Source: Salinisphaera sp.
GTDB taxonomy: Bacteria > Pseudomonadota > Gammaproteobacteria > Nevskiales > Salinisphaeraceae
DNA: 64,000 nt
Direction: 5' to 3'
NCBI RefSeq assembly: GCF_002729955.1
Contig: NZ_PBYA01000004.1
Span: forward strand, 1 to 64,000
Part shown: piece by piece, positions 1-9,726 of the stretch
Layout: every line of letters begins with the position of its first letter
How positions within the stretch are numbered: the stretch's first letter is position 1
Position numbers and translations under genes: made by a program
The notes under the pieces: model-generated
The model's database searches: none
Seen by the model: the letters and a program-made list of their open reading frames with translations, nothing else
What the model was told of the DNA's origin: nothing

Positions 1-117
1 GCATTACTCACCCGTCCGCCGCTCGACGCCCATCCGAAGATGTCGTTTCCGCTCGACTTGCATGTGTTAGGCCTGCCGCCAGCGTTCAATCTGAGCCAGG
101 ATCAAACTCTCCAGTTT
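1..117 (-). rRNA. rrs: 16S ribosomal RNA, 5' end (partial)
   Basis: Read on the reverse strand, the segment carries the universal start of bacterial 16S rRNA (AGAGTTTGATCCTGGCTCAG, the 27F primer site) followed by the ATTGAACGCTGGCGGCAGGC and ACACATGCAAGTCGAGCGG stretches typical of Gammaproteobacteria. The gene runs off the left edge of the window, so only about the first 117 bases are present. The mature 5' end is placed near 117 by analogy with E. coli. Confidence 0.97.
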
Positions 118-219
118 AATTACTTCTCAACTGGTGCATGACCGAAGTCATGCAATGAGTCATCCTTAGCGTTAAACGCTTTGGATGCTCTATTAGGGCT
201 TGGCTTATTACCATTCCCT

Positions 220-262
220 GGGAGCACCCACACAAGTCATTTGCATATTGTTAAAGATCTGC
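220..262 (-). promoter_or_regulatory. rRNA leader boxA/boxC antitermination elements
   Basis: On the reverse strand, about 130 bases upstream of the 16S start, the leader reads GATCTTTAACAATATG (247-262), close to the boxA element of rRNA leaders (CTCTTTAACAAT in E. coli). It is followed by CTTGTGTGGGTGCTCC (near 221-236), which resembles boxC. These RNA elements recruit the Nus factor antitermination complex. The match is by eye. Confidence 0.7.
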
Positions 263-319
263 AACAGAACGCTGTTAGGCTTATTGCCGTTTGGCGTCCT
301 TGCCGTTGCGAGAGAGCGT

Positions 320-372
320 ATTCTACGCTGATCGGCTGGGCTGTCAACAACTTTTTCAAATTAATTTGAAAA
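320..372 (-). promoter_or_regulatory. rRNA promoter P2 (proximal) with palindromic UP element
   Basis: On the reverse strand there is a perfect -35 TTGACA (342-347) and a -10 TAGAAT (320-325) separated by 16 bases, a short spacer typical of rRNA promoters. Directly upstream lies a 20-bp perfect palindrome of A and T tracts (353-372, TTTTCAAATT and its complement), which looks like an UP element. The sequence just after the -10 is nearly the same as in the distal promoter at 597-624. Confidence 0.88.
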
Positions 373-525
373 TTTGTTTTGGCCTTTATTCAAGGCCGTG
401 TCACCCACGCTGCAGCTGATAGCTGTTGCGTCGGTGATCGCATTCAATCTCAAGCTAATGCTTTCGACTGCCTGCGAACAGTCCAACCAAATCCGTTAAT
501 CACTATTGTAATCAACGCTCTACAC

Positions 526-540
526 ATTTTTAAAGAGCAG
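526..540 (-). promoter_or_regulatory. second boxA-like element in rRNA leader
   Basis: The reverse strand reads CTGCTCTTTAAAAAT, matching the TGCTCTTTAA core of boxA. It lies between the two rRNA promoters, so only transcripts from the distal promoter would contain it. Confidence 0.5.
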
Positions 541-596
541 GCTTGCCGTTGAATGCTGTTGCGTTTTCAGCGGCTCGCCGTGTTGCGAGAGGGCGT

Positions 597-655
597 ATTC
601 TAGGGATATCGAGAGGGGTGTCAACGAATTTCGTGAATTTTTTTTGAAAAAATTC
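597..655 (-). promoter_or_regulatory. rRNA promoter P1 (distal) with AT-rich inverted repeat
   Basis: On the reverse strand a perfect -35 TTGACA (619-624) is followed after 16 bases by -10 TAGAAT (597-602) and a GC-rich discriminator. Upstream, 635-655 is an inverted repeat with 9-base arms GAATTTTTT and AAAAAATTC around a 3-base centre, in the position of an UP element. The promoter lies between tyrS and the 16S gene. Confidence 0.88.
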
Positions 656-692
656 GAAAGCCTTGTCATGACAGGCTTTTCCAGCCGCCCGA

Positions 693-1901
693 TCACCCCG
701 TTACGAGAGCCACCCGCGCAATCCTGCGTTTTCCGACCTGGATGAGATGCTCGCTTCCGGGGGCCAATTGGAGGCTCGGGTCGCTGATTCGATCGCTATC
801 GATACGCACCGCCCCCTGTTTGATCAGCCGAATCCCTTCGCCGTTGCTCTGGGTGAGTCCGGCTTCGCGTAGCAGAGCGGCCACCTGTACGCCGGCTTCA
901 TCCACTACAAGCGTTGTGACCTCCAGGTCTTCGGGCACGACCCCATGACTAAAGCGCTCGACGAATGCTTCGTGCGCACGCTTAGCCGCCGCCGCACCGT
1001 GGAAGCGCGTCACAAGCTCGCCAGCCAGGCGGTACTTAAGGTCACGCGGGTTGGCCCCCTCGTCCACTTCGCGTCGATAGCCCTCAATCACGCCCACGGG
1101 CTCAAACGACAGTAACTCGAAGTAGCGCCACATGAGCTCGTCGGAAATCGACATGAGCTTGCCGTACTGATCATTGGGGGACTCGTCGATGCCGACATAG
1201 TTGTCGAGCGACTTCGACATCTTGTTGACCCCGTCGAGGCCTTCGAGCAGCGGCATGGTCAGAACGGCCTGCGGCGTCTGCCCGTATACCTGCTGCAGGT
1301 GGCGCCCCATCAGCAGGTTGAACTTCTGGTCGGTGCCACCGAGCTCGACATCCGCCTTGAGTGCCACCGAGTCGTAGCCTTGTATAAGGGGATACAGAAA
1401 CTCGTGGATCGCGATCGACTCGTTCGCCTTGTAGCGCTTGCTGAAGTCGTCGCGCTCCAGCATTCGCGCCACAGTATGTGTCGAGGCGAGCTTGATCATG
1501 TCCGCACTGCTGAGCTGATTGAGCCAGGCGGAGTTAAGAACGACGCGCGTGCGCGCGGGATCGAGCACCTTGTATATCTGGGCCTCATAGGTGGCCGCAT
1601 TCTCGGCGACCTGCGTTTCGTCGAGCGGCTTGCGGGTCACGTTCTTGCCGGTCGGATCGCCGATGCGGCCGGTGAAGTCACCGATCAGAAACACCACATC
1701 GTGGCCCAGGTCCTGAAAGGTACGCATCTTGTTGAGCAACACCGTATGCCCCAGATGCAAATCCGGCGCGGTCGGGTCGAAGCCGGCCTTGACGACGAGC
1801 CTCTCGCCATCGCGCCCAGCCTGCTCGAGGCGTGACCGGAATGCGTCTTCGGGAATGATCTCGTCACAACCCCGGCGAATTTCGCCCCATATATCCTGCA
1901 T
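693..1901 (-). CDS. tyrS: Tyrosine--tRNA ligase (TyrZ-type)
   Basis: This cytoplasmic class I aminoacyl-tRNA synthetase charges tRNA-Tyr with tyrosine. The 402-residue product has the HIGH-type motif HLGH at residues 49-52, the KMSKS motif at 227-231 and a C-terminal S4-like RNA-binding domain, at the usual length for the Pseudomonas/Acinetobacter-type enzyme. An upstream in-frame ATG at 1970 would add 23 residues with no family match. The ATG at 1901 has a GGGAG Shine-Dalgarno about ten bases upstream and fits the family N-terminus. It is transcribed toward the rRNA operon and divergently from the M23 peptidase gene, as recalled for P. aeruginosa. Confidence 0.95.
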   Translation of the reverse strand: MQDIWGEIRRGCDEIIPEDAFRSRLEQAGRDGERLVVKAGFDPTAPDLHLGHTVLLNKMRTFQDLGHDVVFLIGDFTGRIGDPTGKNVTRKPLDETQVAENAATYEAQIYKVLDPARTRVVLNSAWLNQLSSADMIKLASTHTVARMLERDDFSKRYKANESIAIHEFLYPLIQGYDSVALKADVELGGTDQKFNLLMGRHLQQVYGQTPQAVLTMPLLEGLDGVNKMSKSLDNYVGIDESPNDQYGKLMSISDELMWRYFELLSFEPVGVIEGYRREVDEGANPRDLKYRLAGELVTRFHGAAAAKRAHEAFVERFSHGVVPEDLEVTTLVVDEAGVQVAALLREAGLTQSNGEGIRLIKQGAVRIDSDRISDPSLQLAPGSEHLIQVGKRRIARVALVTG

Positions 1902-2072
1902 CGGCGAACGACTCCCTGACCCTGTACGAACTGTTTGAAACGCGCAGTCTAGCGGTTTCGCACTTGGCAAGCACCCAGCTTTATGCTTTTCTATCCGGAT
2001 AAATGCGGGCCGGATAAAGGGGCTACCCGCAACAAATTCCTCGCTTTACTAGCACTGCTCGGCGTCTATTTT

Positions 2073-3713
2073 ATGGGCAAGATCGATACCGATTACCTCT
2101 GGCTGCACGATGAGCCGCCGCAGCCGAGTTCGCGCCTACGCCGGCTGGCACTCATCCTCGTCGTACCGTTGATTGGTGGTGCCGCCTGGCTTACGGCAAG
2201 CCCGCAGACCACGTTGCTGGATGAGCGCGACCCGCAGAACGTTTCCGAATCGAATACGTCCGCCGACGATCTCGCCTCCGCGCAGATCGACGCCTCGGTG
2301 GGCCCGGGCCGCGCGAACGTGGCCGAGGCCAGCGAATCCGCGGCAGCAAGCGAACTATCCGAAGAGGAACTGGCCGCCAGCAACGGCGATGCCCGGTCTC
2401 TGGATGTGCCGGTCGCCCCGGTCGACCCCGACCAGGCGAACCGCGAGTCGGACATGAATGCGCTCGACCGCTCTGCCGCGAAACTCAGCACCGTCGTCGA
2501 TGCCAGTACCGGTATCGATACCAACGCTGGAATGGCCGAGTCGCCTGTTCCACGCCCGGTCCCGTCGGGGCCGCGGTGGCACGACGTCACGATCCGCAAG
2601 GGCGACACCCTGTCGATCGCATTCAGCCGCAACGACCTGTCCTATGCCGATTCGCTCAAGATCGCGCATATGAAGGAGCACGGCAAGCGTTTTACCCGCG
2701 GGCTGCGCGCCGGTGACACGATGAAGGTCAAGGCCGACGCCGACGGCCACGTGCTCGCCATCGACTTCCCCATCGACCCCCTGCACACCTTGCAGGTGCG
2801 CCCTCACAACAAGGGCTATCAGGGCGAGATGGTGCTCACCGATGTCGAACACCGCAGCGCCTACGCCAGCGGCACGATCAATACCAGCTTCTATGTCGAC
2901 GCACTGGAAGCCGGCCTGTCCGATCGCCAGATCATGAAGCTGATCGAGATATTCGGCTGGGATATCGACTTTGCCTTCGATACCCGACCGGGCGATCGAT
3001 TCGTGGTCGTTTACGACGAGCTCTACAAGGACGGCGACAAGATCGCCAACGGCGATATCCTTGCCGCCTCGTTCGTCAATCGCGGCCGCGACGTGCGCGC
3101 CGTGCGCTATGACGAGGCCGGCGACGATCAGGGCACCGTGTATTACTCGCCGGACGGCCGGGCCATGAAGAAAGCCTTCATTCGCACGCCGGTGGACTAC
3201 ACGCGCATCAGCTCGGGCTTCAACCTCTCGCGCAGCCATCCGATCCTGAACCGGATCCGCCGCCATGAAGGCACCGACTATGCCGCTCCCAGCGGCACGC
3301 CGATCAAGGCCACCGGCAACGGCCGTATCGTCTTCCGCGGCCGCCGCGGCGGTTACGGCAACATGATCGTGGTACGCCATGACTCGCATCTGTCGACCCG
3401 CTACGGCCACATGTCGCGTTTTGCCAACGGCCAGGGCGTGGGCAGCAAGGTCAAGCAAGGCGACATCATCGGCTATGTCGGCATGAGCGGCCTGGCAACC
3501 GGCCCGCATCTGCACTACGAATTCCGCGTCGACGGCGACCCCAAGGATCCGGAGCGCGTGGATCTGCCCAAGGCCCTGCCGCTGCCGGGCGAATACATGG
3601 CGGATTTTCGCAAGCACTCGGCGCCCCTGCTCTCGCAGCTGGACTCGCTGACCCATACCGAAGTCGCCAGCGCCGAGCGCACCAATGACAACGAGGGCCG
3701 CTCCGCCAACTGA
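2073..3713 (+). CDS. M23 murein endopeptidase, MepM/OapA-like
   Basis: This is a membrane-anchored periplasmic peptidoglycan endopeptidase of 546 residues. In order it has a short cytoplasmic N-terminus, one transmembrane segment near residues 24-42, a low-complexity linker rich in Ala, Asp and Ser, an OapA/LysM-like region beginning at Trp169 (WHDVTIRKGDTL) and a C-terminal LytM domain with zinc ligands His398 and Asp402 (HEGTD) and the HLH motif at 479-481. The family cleaves D,D cross-links to allow wall growth. A longer frame opens at 1983, but residues before the Met at 2073 look unlike the family. The following gene, anmK, recycles wall fragments. Confidence 0.92.
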   Translation: MGKIDTDYLWLHDEPPQPSSRLRRLALILVVPLIGGAAWLTASPQTTLLDERDPQNVSESNTSADDLASAQIDASVGPGRANVAEASESAAASELSEEELAASNGDARSLDVPVAPVDPDQANRESDMNALDRSAAKLSTVVDASTGIDTNAGMAESPVPRPVPSGPRWHDVTIRKGDTLSIAFSRNDLSYADSLKIAHMKEHGKRFTRGLRAGDTMKVKADADGHVLAIDFPIDPLHTLQVRPHNKGYQGEMVLTDVEHRSAYASGTINTSFYVDALEAGLSDRQIMKLIEIFGWDIDFAFDTRPGDRFVVVYDELYKDGDKIANGDILAASFVNRGRDVRAVRYDEAGDDQGTVYYSPDGRAMKKAFIRTPVDYTRISSGFNLSRSHPILNRIRRHEGTDYAAPSGTPIKATGNGRIVFRGRRGGYGNMIVVRHDSHLSTRYGHMSRFANGQGVGSKVKQGDIIGYVGMSGLATGPHLHYEFRVDGDPKDPERVDLPKALPLPGEYMADFRKHSAPLLSQLDSLTHTEVASAERTNDNEGRSAN

Positions 3714-3812
3714 TCGGCGCCCTCGACGTCCGCAACACACAGGCGCCGCCAGCCCCATTGAGGAGACGCCCGGTGATCGCAGCAATCGCAATCCGTTCGC
3801 GGCGCAATCCGA

Positions 3813-4964
3813 ATGAGTGAGCCGCGCTATTACATAGGCCTGATGTCGGGGACGAGCGTGGACGCCGCCGATGCGGCCATCGTGCGCTTCGATGTCGATG
3901 GCAACCGCCCCCAGATTCTCGCCACCCATGCCCAGGCGCCGGACGCCGGGCTGCGAGATGACTTGCTCCACCTGTCACAGCAGGTCGCCGGCGTATCGCT
4001 GGCGAAATTCGGCGAACTCGACCAGCGCGTGGGCGAATGGTTCGCTCGCGCCGCGATCGCCGTCATGGACAAGGCGCAGATAAGCGCGGCCGATGTCGAC
4101 GCCATCGGCAGCCACGGACAGACCGTCCGTCACGAACCCGACGCCCGCTATCCATTCAGCCTTCAGCTCGGCTCGCCGAGTCGAATCGCCGCCCGAACCG
4201 GCTGTCGCGTGGTCGGCGATTTCCGCAATAGCGATATCGCCGTCGGCGGCCAGGGTGCACCGCTGGTGCCCGCTTTTCATCGCAGCGTTTTTGCCAACGC
4301 GCAGCGTCATCGCGTGGTGGTCAATATCGGCGGTATCGCCAACCTGACCGTCTTGCCCACCGGCGCCGTGGACGATCCGCATGCCGTGACCGGCCTCGAT
4401 ACCGGCCCCGGCAATGCCCTGATGGATGCCTGGATCGCGGCCCACCTCAAACGCCATTACGATGCCGACGGCAAATGGGCCGCCAGCGGTCACGTCGACG
4501 ACGGGCTGCTCGCCCACATGATGGCGGATCGTTATTTCGCCCGGCCGGCACCCAAGAGTACCGGCCGTGAATACTTCAACCTCGACTGGCTGCGCGGCCA
4601 GATCGACAGCCTCGCCGCCCGACCCAGACCGGCTGACGTGCAGGCCACGCTGTGCGAATTCACGGCGCGCACCATCGCTCAGGCCATCGACGACTACGGC
4701 CCCGGCGACGAGCAGGTGCTTATCTGTGGCGGCGGCGTACGCAACGCCGAACTCTATCGGCGCCTCGAACAGCTGCTGGCCCCGCGCCCGCTCGCGCCGA
4801 CCGACGACTACAACGTGGATTCGGACTGGGTCGAAGCCGTGGCTTTCGCATGGCTGGCCATGCGCACGGTCCACGGGCTAAGCGGCAATGTGCCCGGCGT
4901 AACCGGCGCTCGCGCCCCCGTGGCGCTGGGCGGCATATACCAGGCAACCGAGCTGGATAACTGA
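3813..4964 (+). CDS. anmK: Anhydro-N-acetylmuramic acid kinase
   Basis: AnmK phosphorylates and opens 1,6-anhydroMurNAc to MurNAc-6-phosphate in the cytoplasmic recycling of peptidoglycan. The 383-residue protein has the N-terminal family signature GLMSGTSVDA (from Gly9), GSHGQTV near residue 95 and a C-terminal CGGGVRN nucleotide-binding loop; the length is typical. It follows the M23 peptidase gene by 99 bases on the same strand and is probably co-transcribed. ampD, acting earlier in the same recycling route, lies about 9 kb downstream. Confidence 0.96.
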   Translation: MSEPRYYIGLMSGTSVDAADAAIVRFDVDGNRPQILATHAQAPDAGLRDDLLHLSQQVAGVSLAKFGELDQRVGEWFARAAIAVMDKAQISAADVDAIGSHGQTVRHEPDARYPFSLQLGSPSRIAARTGCRVVGDFRNSDIAVGGQGAPLVPAFHRSVFANAQRHRVVVNIGGIANLTVLPTGAVDDPHAVTGLDTGPGNALMDAWIAAHLKRHYDADGKWAASGHVDDGLLAHMMADRYFARPAPKSTGREYFNLDWLRGQIDSLAARPRPADVQATLCEFTARTIAQAIDDYGPGDEQVLICGGGVRNAELYRRLEQLLAPRPLAPTDDYNVDSDWVEAVAFAWLAMRTVHGLSGNVPGVTGARAPVALGGIYQATELDN

Positions 4965-5054
4965 CCCATCCGATCGCCCGGCGTGCACAAGCATCCTTTT
5001 GCACGCCATTCGCCTGCGGCGACACCCCTCACGAGGGGCAAGGCGCGCTGTGCT

Positions 5055-5417
5055 TCAAACGGCGAACGAGTTGCCGCAGCCGCAGGTGGTCGTTGCGTTG
5101 GGATTGCGGATCACGAACTGCGCGCCTTCGACCCCGTCCGAGAAATCGATTTCGGCGCCGCTGAGGTAGAGCACGCTCATGGGGTCGACCAGCAGGGTCA
5201 CGCCCTGCTTTTCGATGAGCGTGTCGCCGTCCTCGACGTTCTCGTCGAAGGTAAAACCGTACTGAAAGCCCGAGCAACCGCCGCCGGAAACGAACACACG
5301 CAGCTTGAGCGCATCGTTGTCTTCGTCTTCAAGCAGTTCCTTGACCTTGATCGCCGCGGCGTCGGTAAATACCAGCGCGGACTGGTCTTCTTCCATGGCG
5401 TGTGTGGCGGTACTCAT
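5055..5417 (-). CDS. erpA: Iron-sulfur cluster insertion protein ErpA
   Basis: This A-type carrier protein of 120 residues delivers iron-sulfur clusters to target enzymes, including those of isoprenoid synthesis. The three conserved cysteines are visible as Cys48 ([11 protein letters not shown]) and the C-terminal CGC pair, Cys112 and Cys114. Its neighbours argC and anmK match the P. aeruginosa order. It converges with anmK; the 90-base gap holds two small hairpins (4981-5006 and 5025-5038) but no clear T-tract terminator. Confidence 0.95.
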   Translation of the reverse strand: MSTATHAMEEDQSALVFTDAAAIKVKELLEDEDNDALKLRVFVSGGGCSGFQYGFTFDENVEDGDTLIEKQGVTLLVDPMSVLYLSGAEIDFSDGVEGAQFVIRNPNATTTCGCGNSFAV

Positions 5418-5516
5418 AAGCGTTCGATTCCGTGGACCGGATGGTTCCTATCATATGACATCGGTGCAAGCTCGGGCTATTCAACCCCCGAGCCGCGAAT
5501 ACCGACGTACGACCAA

Positions 5517-6557
5517 TCAGGGCAGCGCGCCCGGCACGGCCAGCGCACGCGTCTCGTCAACGCCGATCATCAGGTTGAAGCATTGCACGGCCTGGCCGGC
5601 GGCACCCTTCACCAGATTATCAATAACCGACAGCACCACCGCGGTGTTGCCGCCACCGGGCCGGTGCACGGCCATGCGGCACATGTTCGCGCCGCGTACG
5701 TGCCGCGTCTCCGGCATGGCCCCCGCCGGCAGTACGTCGACGAAGGGCTCGTCGGCATAGGCTTTTTCGTACAGGGCCTGCAGATCGTGCCCGGCTGCGT
5801 TGAGCTGGCCGTACAGGGTGGCATGAATGCCGCGAATCATCGGCACGAGATGCGGCACGAACGTCAGACCTACGTCGGCGCCGGCCAACGCCGCCAGCGA
5901 CTGGCGAATTTCCGGCAGATGACGATGACCAGCCACGCCATAGGCCTTGAACGACTCCTGCATCTCGGCAAACAGAAAACCGGGCTTGAGCGATTTGCCG
6001 GCCCCGGAAACCCCCGTCTTGGCATCGGCGATGAGCCGGTCGACATCGACCAGACCCGCTTCCACCAGCGGCTTGAAGCCGAGCACGACGGCGGTGGGAT
6101 AGCAGCCGGGGGCCGCGACCAGCTGCGCGCCGGCAATCCGGGCGCGATTGAGCTCCGGCATGCCATAGACCGCACGCTCGATAAGCTCTGGGCAGGCATG
6201 TTCCACGCCGTACCAGGATGCCCACTCCGTCGCGTCCTTGAGGCGAAAGTCCGCCGACAGATCGATCACCCGCTTGCCGGCATCGAGCAACGCCGGCACG
6301 TCGCGCATGGCCGCTGCATGCGGGGTGGCAAAGAAGACCACATCGCAGTCTGCCAGGTTAGCCGTCGACGGCTCGACGAAATCCAGCTCGATCACGCCGC
6401 GCAGCTGGGGGTAGGCCTCGGCGACGGGCGTGCCGGCATCGCCGCGCGAGGTCACGGCAATGACCTCGGCGTTCGGATGCGCGCTGAGCAGGCGCAGCAG
6501 CTCGGCCCCGGCATAGCCCGTACCGCCGACGATTCCGATGCGTTGTTTCTCGGTCAT
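5517..6557 (-). CDS. argC: N-acetyl-gamma-glutamyl-phosphate reductase
   Basis: ArgC catalyses the third step of arginine biosynthesis, NADPH-dependent reduction of N-acetylglutamyl phosphate to the semialdehyde. The 346-residue protein starts with the Rossmann motif GGTGYAG (11-17) and has the catalytic cysteine at Cys152 in the PGCYPTA signature. The open frame extends to 6755, but the first 66 codons have no family similarity and overlap the divergent ClC gene. The ATG at 6557 gives the normal length. Confidence 0.96.
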   Translation of the reverse strand: MTEKQRIGIVGGTGYAGAELLRLLSAHPNAEVIAVTSRGDAGTPVAEAYPQLRGVIELDFVEPSTANLADCDVVFFATPHAAAMRDVPALLDAGKRVIDLSADFRLKDATEWASWYGVEHACPELIERAVYGMPELNRARIAGAQLVAAPGCYPTAVVLGFKPLVEAGLVDVDRLIADAKTGVSGAGKSLKPGFLFAEMQESFKAYGVAGHRHLPEIRQSLAALAGADVGLTFVPHLVPMIRGIHATLYGQLNAAGHDLQALYEKAYADEPFVDVLPAGAMPETRHVRGANMCRMAVHRPGGGNTAVVLSVIDNLVKGAAGQAVQCFNLMIGVDETRALAVPGALP

Positions 6558-6680
6558 GATGTTTGCTGAAATAAGCTGCGAAACCGCGCATAATAACGCG
6601 CATGCCGTCGCGCTGCGCGCTCGCGACCCCACCCAGGTTTTCGCCACCCGGATACGAGCTCTTGCACGTACGCCCTTTCC

Positions 6681-8456
6681 ATGGCCGCTGAACGCTCGCT
6701 GCGCCGCTCGCTGCGCGAAGCCTGGCAGGGCCGCATGGACTCGATGCGCCAGCATCTGGCGGATGTCGAGAACACCCCCGGGCTGAGTCTTCTATGCCTG
6801 CTTGGCGCAGCCACGGGCGCGCTGTGCGGGCTGGTGATCCTGGCCCTGCACACGGGCATTCATCTACTGCAGGACCCGCTGTTCGAATTGTTTGGCGTCT
6901 CCGGCGCCGGCTTTACCGAAACCAGCGTGGCATTTCGCGTGGCCGTGCCCCTGCTGGGCGCGCTGATACTCGGCCTGATCGTGGAGTGGGTGCTCAAATC
7001 CGCCGAGTACGGCATCGTCCATATCATCGAACGGCTGGTCTATTACCAAGGCGTGCTGCCGGTGAAAGCGGCCGTGGCCGAGTTCACCATGTCTGTGCTG
7101 GCGCTGACCACCGGCCAGTCGGTCGGCCGCGAAGGCGTGGCCGCGCATACCGGTGCGACCACCGGCAGCTGGCTGGGCCGCCGGCTGGATCTGCCCAACA
7201 ACAGCGTGCGCACCCTGGTGGGCTGCGGCGCGGCCGCGGGCGTCGCCGCGTCTTTCAACACGCCGCTGGCCGCGGTCATCTTCGCCATGGAAGTGGTGAT
7301 GATGGAATACACCATCGCCGGCTTTGCGCCCATCATCCTGGCCGCGGTGTCGGGCTCGCTGGTGACCTTCACCTTTACCGATGTACATCCGCGACTGGTC
7401 GCCGAGTACTCCGGCTTTTCGCCGATCGAGCTGCCGTATCTGGCATTCGTCGGGGCTGTGGTGGGCGTCGCCGGGGCCGGCTTCACCCGCCTGTGCGGTG
7501 CACTCGTGCCGGTACTGGCCAAGGTCCGCATCAGCCTGCGCATCGCCCTGGCGGGGCTGGTCACGGGGCTACTGGCGATTCAGTTCCCCCAGATCATGGG
7601 CCTGGGTTTCGATACCGTGAACGGCTCGCTCGCCGGCCAGTATGCGGTTGGCATGGCGCTGGGCATTGGCGTGGCCAAGTTGATCGCGACCAGCTTTGCC
7701 ACCGCGGCCGCCATTCCCGGCGGCGTGATCCTGCCCACCTTCGTGATCGGCTCGGCGCTGGGCAGTGCGCTCGGCACCTTCGGTGCCATGCTGCTGCCCG
7801 GCGATGCCACCGATGCCGGCCTGTATGCGCTACTGGGCATCGGCGCCATGATGGGCGCAGTCTTGCAGGCGCCGCTGTCCGCGCTGGTGGTGATTCTCGA
7901 GCTGTCGGGCCAGACCGGGCTGGTGCTGCCGGGCATGCTGGTGGTCATCGCCGCGCTGGTGGTGTCGCGGCGGATATCGGTATCCGAATCGTTGTTCCGG
8001 CTGTTGTTGCGCCGGCGCGGGCTGGATTACCGCAACGATCCGATCTCGCAGTACCTGCGCCGCGCCAGCGTGCTGTCGGCGATGAACCGGCGTTTTCGTA
8101 TCGTCGAACCCAAGATCGATCGCGCCGCGCTCGATGAAATCCTGGAAAACAAGATCGACTGGCTGCTCATTCGCTCGCGCGAGCAACGCGCCAGCCTGAT
8201 GCGTCCGGGGGACGTCGCGCGCTTTCTCAATCAGGAAGAAAACGACGATATCGAGGAAGTCGATCTCTACAAGATCCCCGGCAAACGCATGGACGCCTAC
8301 TCCATCCATGTTCGGGCCAGCCTTCAGGAAGCCTTCGATATGGTCAATCGCAACGAGGCGGAAGCATTGATCGTGGAGCGCAACGTCGTGGGCAGCAACG
8401 CCATCACCTACGGCGTGCTCACGCGTGAAGCCATCGACGGGACCTATCGGCCCTAG
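6681..8456 (+). CDS. ClC-family chloride channel/transporter
   Basis: This 591-residue polytopic inner-membrane protein belongs to the ClC family. The gating-glutamate motif is present as GREG with Glu151, and the helix-N motif as AIPGGVILP. The position equivalent to the internal proton glutamate of E. coli ClcA (E203) appears to be Val205 (FAMEV at 201-205 instead of FIIEE), and the first filter motif GSGIP is replaced by AEYGIV. Lack of the proton glutamate is typical of channels rather than exchangers. The C-terminal 140 residues form a cytoplasmic region resembling a degenerate CBS pair. No clear Shine-Dalgarno precedes the ATG; it is divergent from argC. Confidence 0.88.
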   Translation: MAAERSLRRSLREAWQGRMDSMRQHLADVENTPGLSLLCLLGAATGALCGLVILALHTGIHLLQDPLFELFGVSGAGFTETSVAFRVAVPLLGALILGLIVEWVLKSAEYGIVHIIERLVYYQGVLPVKAAVAEFTMSVLALTTGQSVGREGVAAHTGATTGSWLGRRLDLPNNSVRTLVGCGAAAGVAASFNTPLAAVIFAMEVVMMEYTIAGFAPIILAAVSGSLVTFTFTDVHPRLVAEYSGFSPIELPYLAFVGAVVGVAGAGFTRLCGALVPVLAKVRISLRIALAGLVTGLLAIQFPQIMGLGFDTVNGSLAGQYAVGMALGIGVAKLIATSFATAAAIPGGVILPTFVIGSALGSALGTFGAMLLPGDATDAGLYALLGIGAMMGAVLQAPLSALVVILELSGQTGLVLPGMLVVIAALVVSRRISVSESLFRLLLRRRGLDYRNDPISQYLRRASVLSAMNRRFRIVEPKIDRAALDEILENKIDWLLIRSREQRASLMRPGDVARFLNQEENDDIEEVDLYKIPGKRMDAYSIHVRASLQEAFDMVNRNEAEALIVERNVVGSNAITYGVLTREAIDGTYRP

Positions 8457-8582
8457 TCTGCTCAGGCCCACCCAGGTCGGCCCGGGTCAAGCCAGGGTGC
8501 GTGCATCCGTCTCGTCGCCCAGGCCTTACAATTCTCCCAGTCCAAACACAAAGCCGAATCCGGCTTTCTACAGGAGCTTCGA

Positions 8583-9008
8583 ATGCTGTTATGGGTCAAG
8601 GCCTTTCATGTGATCTTCATGGTGACGTGGTTCGCCGGTCTGTTCTACCTGCCGCGCATCTTCGTCTACCACGCCGATACCACCGATGAGATCGGCCACG
8701 ACCGCTTCTGCACGATGGAAAAGCGGCTGGGCATTCTCATGTCCATCGGCGCCGCACTGACCATTATCTTTGGTCTGTGGCTGCTTGCCGCCTACGGCGG
8801 TGCCTGGATGGCCGCCAATGGCTGGATACACGCCAAGCTCCTGTTCGTGCTCGGCCTGATCGGCTACCACGGCTGGTGCCAGGTCCAGGTCAAGAAATTC
8901 CGCGAGCGCCGCAACACCGGCAGCGCCGGCTATTTCCGGCTCATGAACGAAGTGCCGTCGATCTTTCTCGTGGTGATCGTGATTCTGGCGATCGTCAAAC
9001 CGTTCTGA
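8583..9008 (+). CDS. hemJ: Protoporphyrinogen IX oxidase HemJ
   Basis: This 141-residue protein with four predicted transmembrane helices matches the HemJ/UPF0093 family, which oxidises protoporphyrinogen IX in heme synthesis. Visible family features are the N-terminal LLWVKAFHVIFMVTWFAGL with His9, YLPRIFVYH, and the WIHAKL motif with His83 and Lys85. An AGGAG sequence lies eight bases upstream of the ATG. A strong bidirectional terminator follows. Bacterioferritin, which binds heme, is encoded convergently next door. Confidence 0.93.
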   Translation: MLLWVKAFHVIFMVTWFAGLFYLPRIFVYHADTTDEIGHDRFCTMEKRLGILMSIGAALTIIFGLWLLAAYGGAWMAANGWIHAKLLFVLGLIGYHGWCQVQVKKFRERRNTGSAGYFRLMNEVPSIFLVVIVILAIVKPF

Positions 9009-9027
9009 CACCGCGACGCCGGGCATG

Positions 9028-9066
9028 AAAAAGGCCCCGTCGGAGACGATCCGACGGGGCCTTTGC
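9028..9066. terminator. Bidirectional rho-independent terminator between hemJ and bfr
   Basis: A perfect 15-bp stem (AAAGGCCCCGTCGGA at 9030-9044 pairing with 9050-9064) closes a five-base loop, with A-tract and T-tract on opposite sides. It lies between two convergent genes and can serve both. Confidence 0.92.
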
Positions 9067-9097
9067 AACTGCAGCGCCCGAAGACCGGGGCAACGGC

Positions 9098-9598
9098 TTA
9101 TTCGCCGGTGTCCGGATCCTGATTGATGTTGGCGCCGATCTGGGACTGGTTATAGTTCTGCTCGCCCATGTGCTTGATCATGTCGAGCTGGGTCTCGATG
9201 AAGTCGATATGCCCTTCCTCATCGGCCAGGATCTCGGCGAACAGTTCACGTGTGACGTAGTCGCCAACCTGCTCGCAGTGCGTGATCGCTTCCTTGTAGT
9301 AGGCATGGCCTTCGTATTCGGCCGCCAGGTCGCATTCGAGCATTTCCTTGGGATTCTCGCCGATGCGCAGCTTGCCCAGGTCCTGCAGGTTCGGCAGGCC
9401 GTTGAGGAACAGGATCCGCTTGATGAAGCGATCCGCGTGCTGCATCTCCTCGATCGATTCCTGGTATTCCTTCTTGCCGAGCTCGAAGAAACCCATGTCC
9501 TCGTACATGCGGGCATGCAGGAAATACTGGTTGATCGCGGTCAGCTCGAGCTTGAGCGACTTCTGCAGATATTCGATGACTTTCGGGTCGCCTTTCAT
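9098..9598 (-). CDS. bfr: Bacterioferritin
   Basis: Bacterioferritin stores iron in a 24-subunit shell with heme at subunit interfaces. The 166-residue product has the ferroxidase residues Glu18, Glu51 and His54 and the heme-ligand Met52 in [10 protein letters not shown], at numbering equal to E. coli Bfr. The frame opens further upstream, but the ATG at 9598 is preceded by a strong AGGAAGAG Shine-Dalgarno and gives the canonical MKGD start. The bacterioferritin-associated ferredoxin gene lies immediately upstream on the same strand. Confidence 0.96.
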   Translation of the reverse strand: MKGDPKVIEYLQKSLKLELTAINQYFLHARMYEDMGFFELGKKEYQESIEEMQHADRFIKRILFLNGLPNLQDLGKLRIGENPKEMLECDLAAEYEGHAYYKEAITHCEQVGDYVTRELFAEILADEEGHIDFIETQLDMIKHMGEQNYNQSQIGANINQDPDTGE

Positions 9599-9726
9599 GG
9601 CTCTTCCTGTACGTTGGGCCGGTAACTCGTGGCCAAGCTTAGCCGACCCTCCGCCGCTATACAATCAGTAACAGGCATGGCACGCAGCGCATGCATACCC
9701 TTTCAAGTCATGGCCCGCGGGCCCTG

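Noticed and set aside
181-369. 62-codon forward frame in the rRNA leader
   Set aside because: It lies over the boxA/boxC and promoter elements of the opposite strand.
2355-3971. 538-codon reverse open frame over the M23 and anmK genes
   Set aside because: It lies antisense to two clearly coding genes, has no domain and its composition is that of a shadow frame in GC-rich DNA.
4981-5038. Two small hairpins between anmK and erpA
   Set aside because: Short stems without T-tracts; not convincing as terminators.
4983-6569. 528-codon forward frame across erpA and argC
   Set aside because: Antisense to two well-identified genes; no motif.
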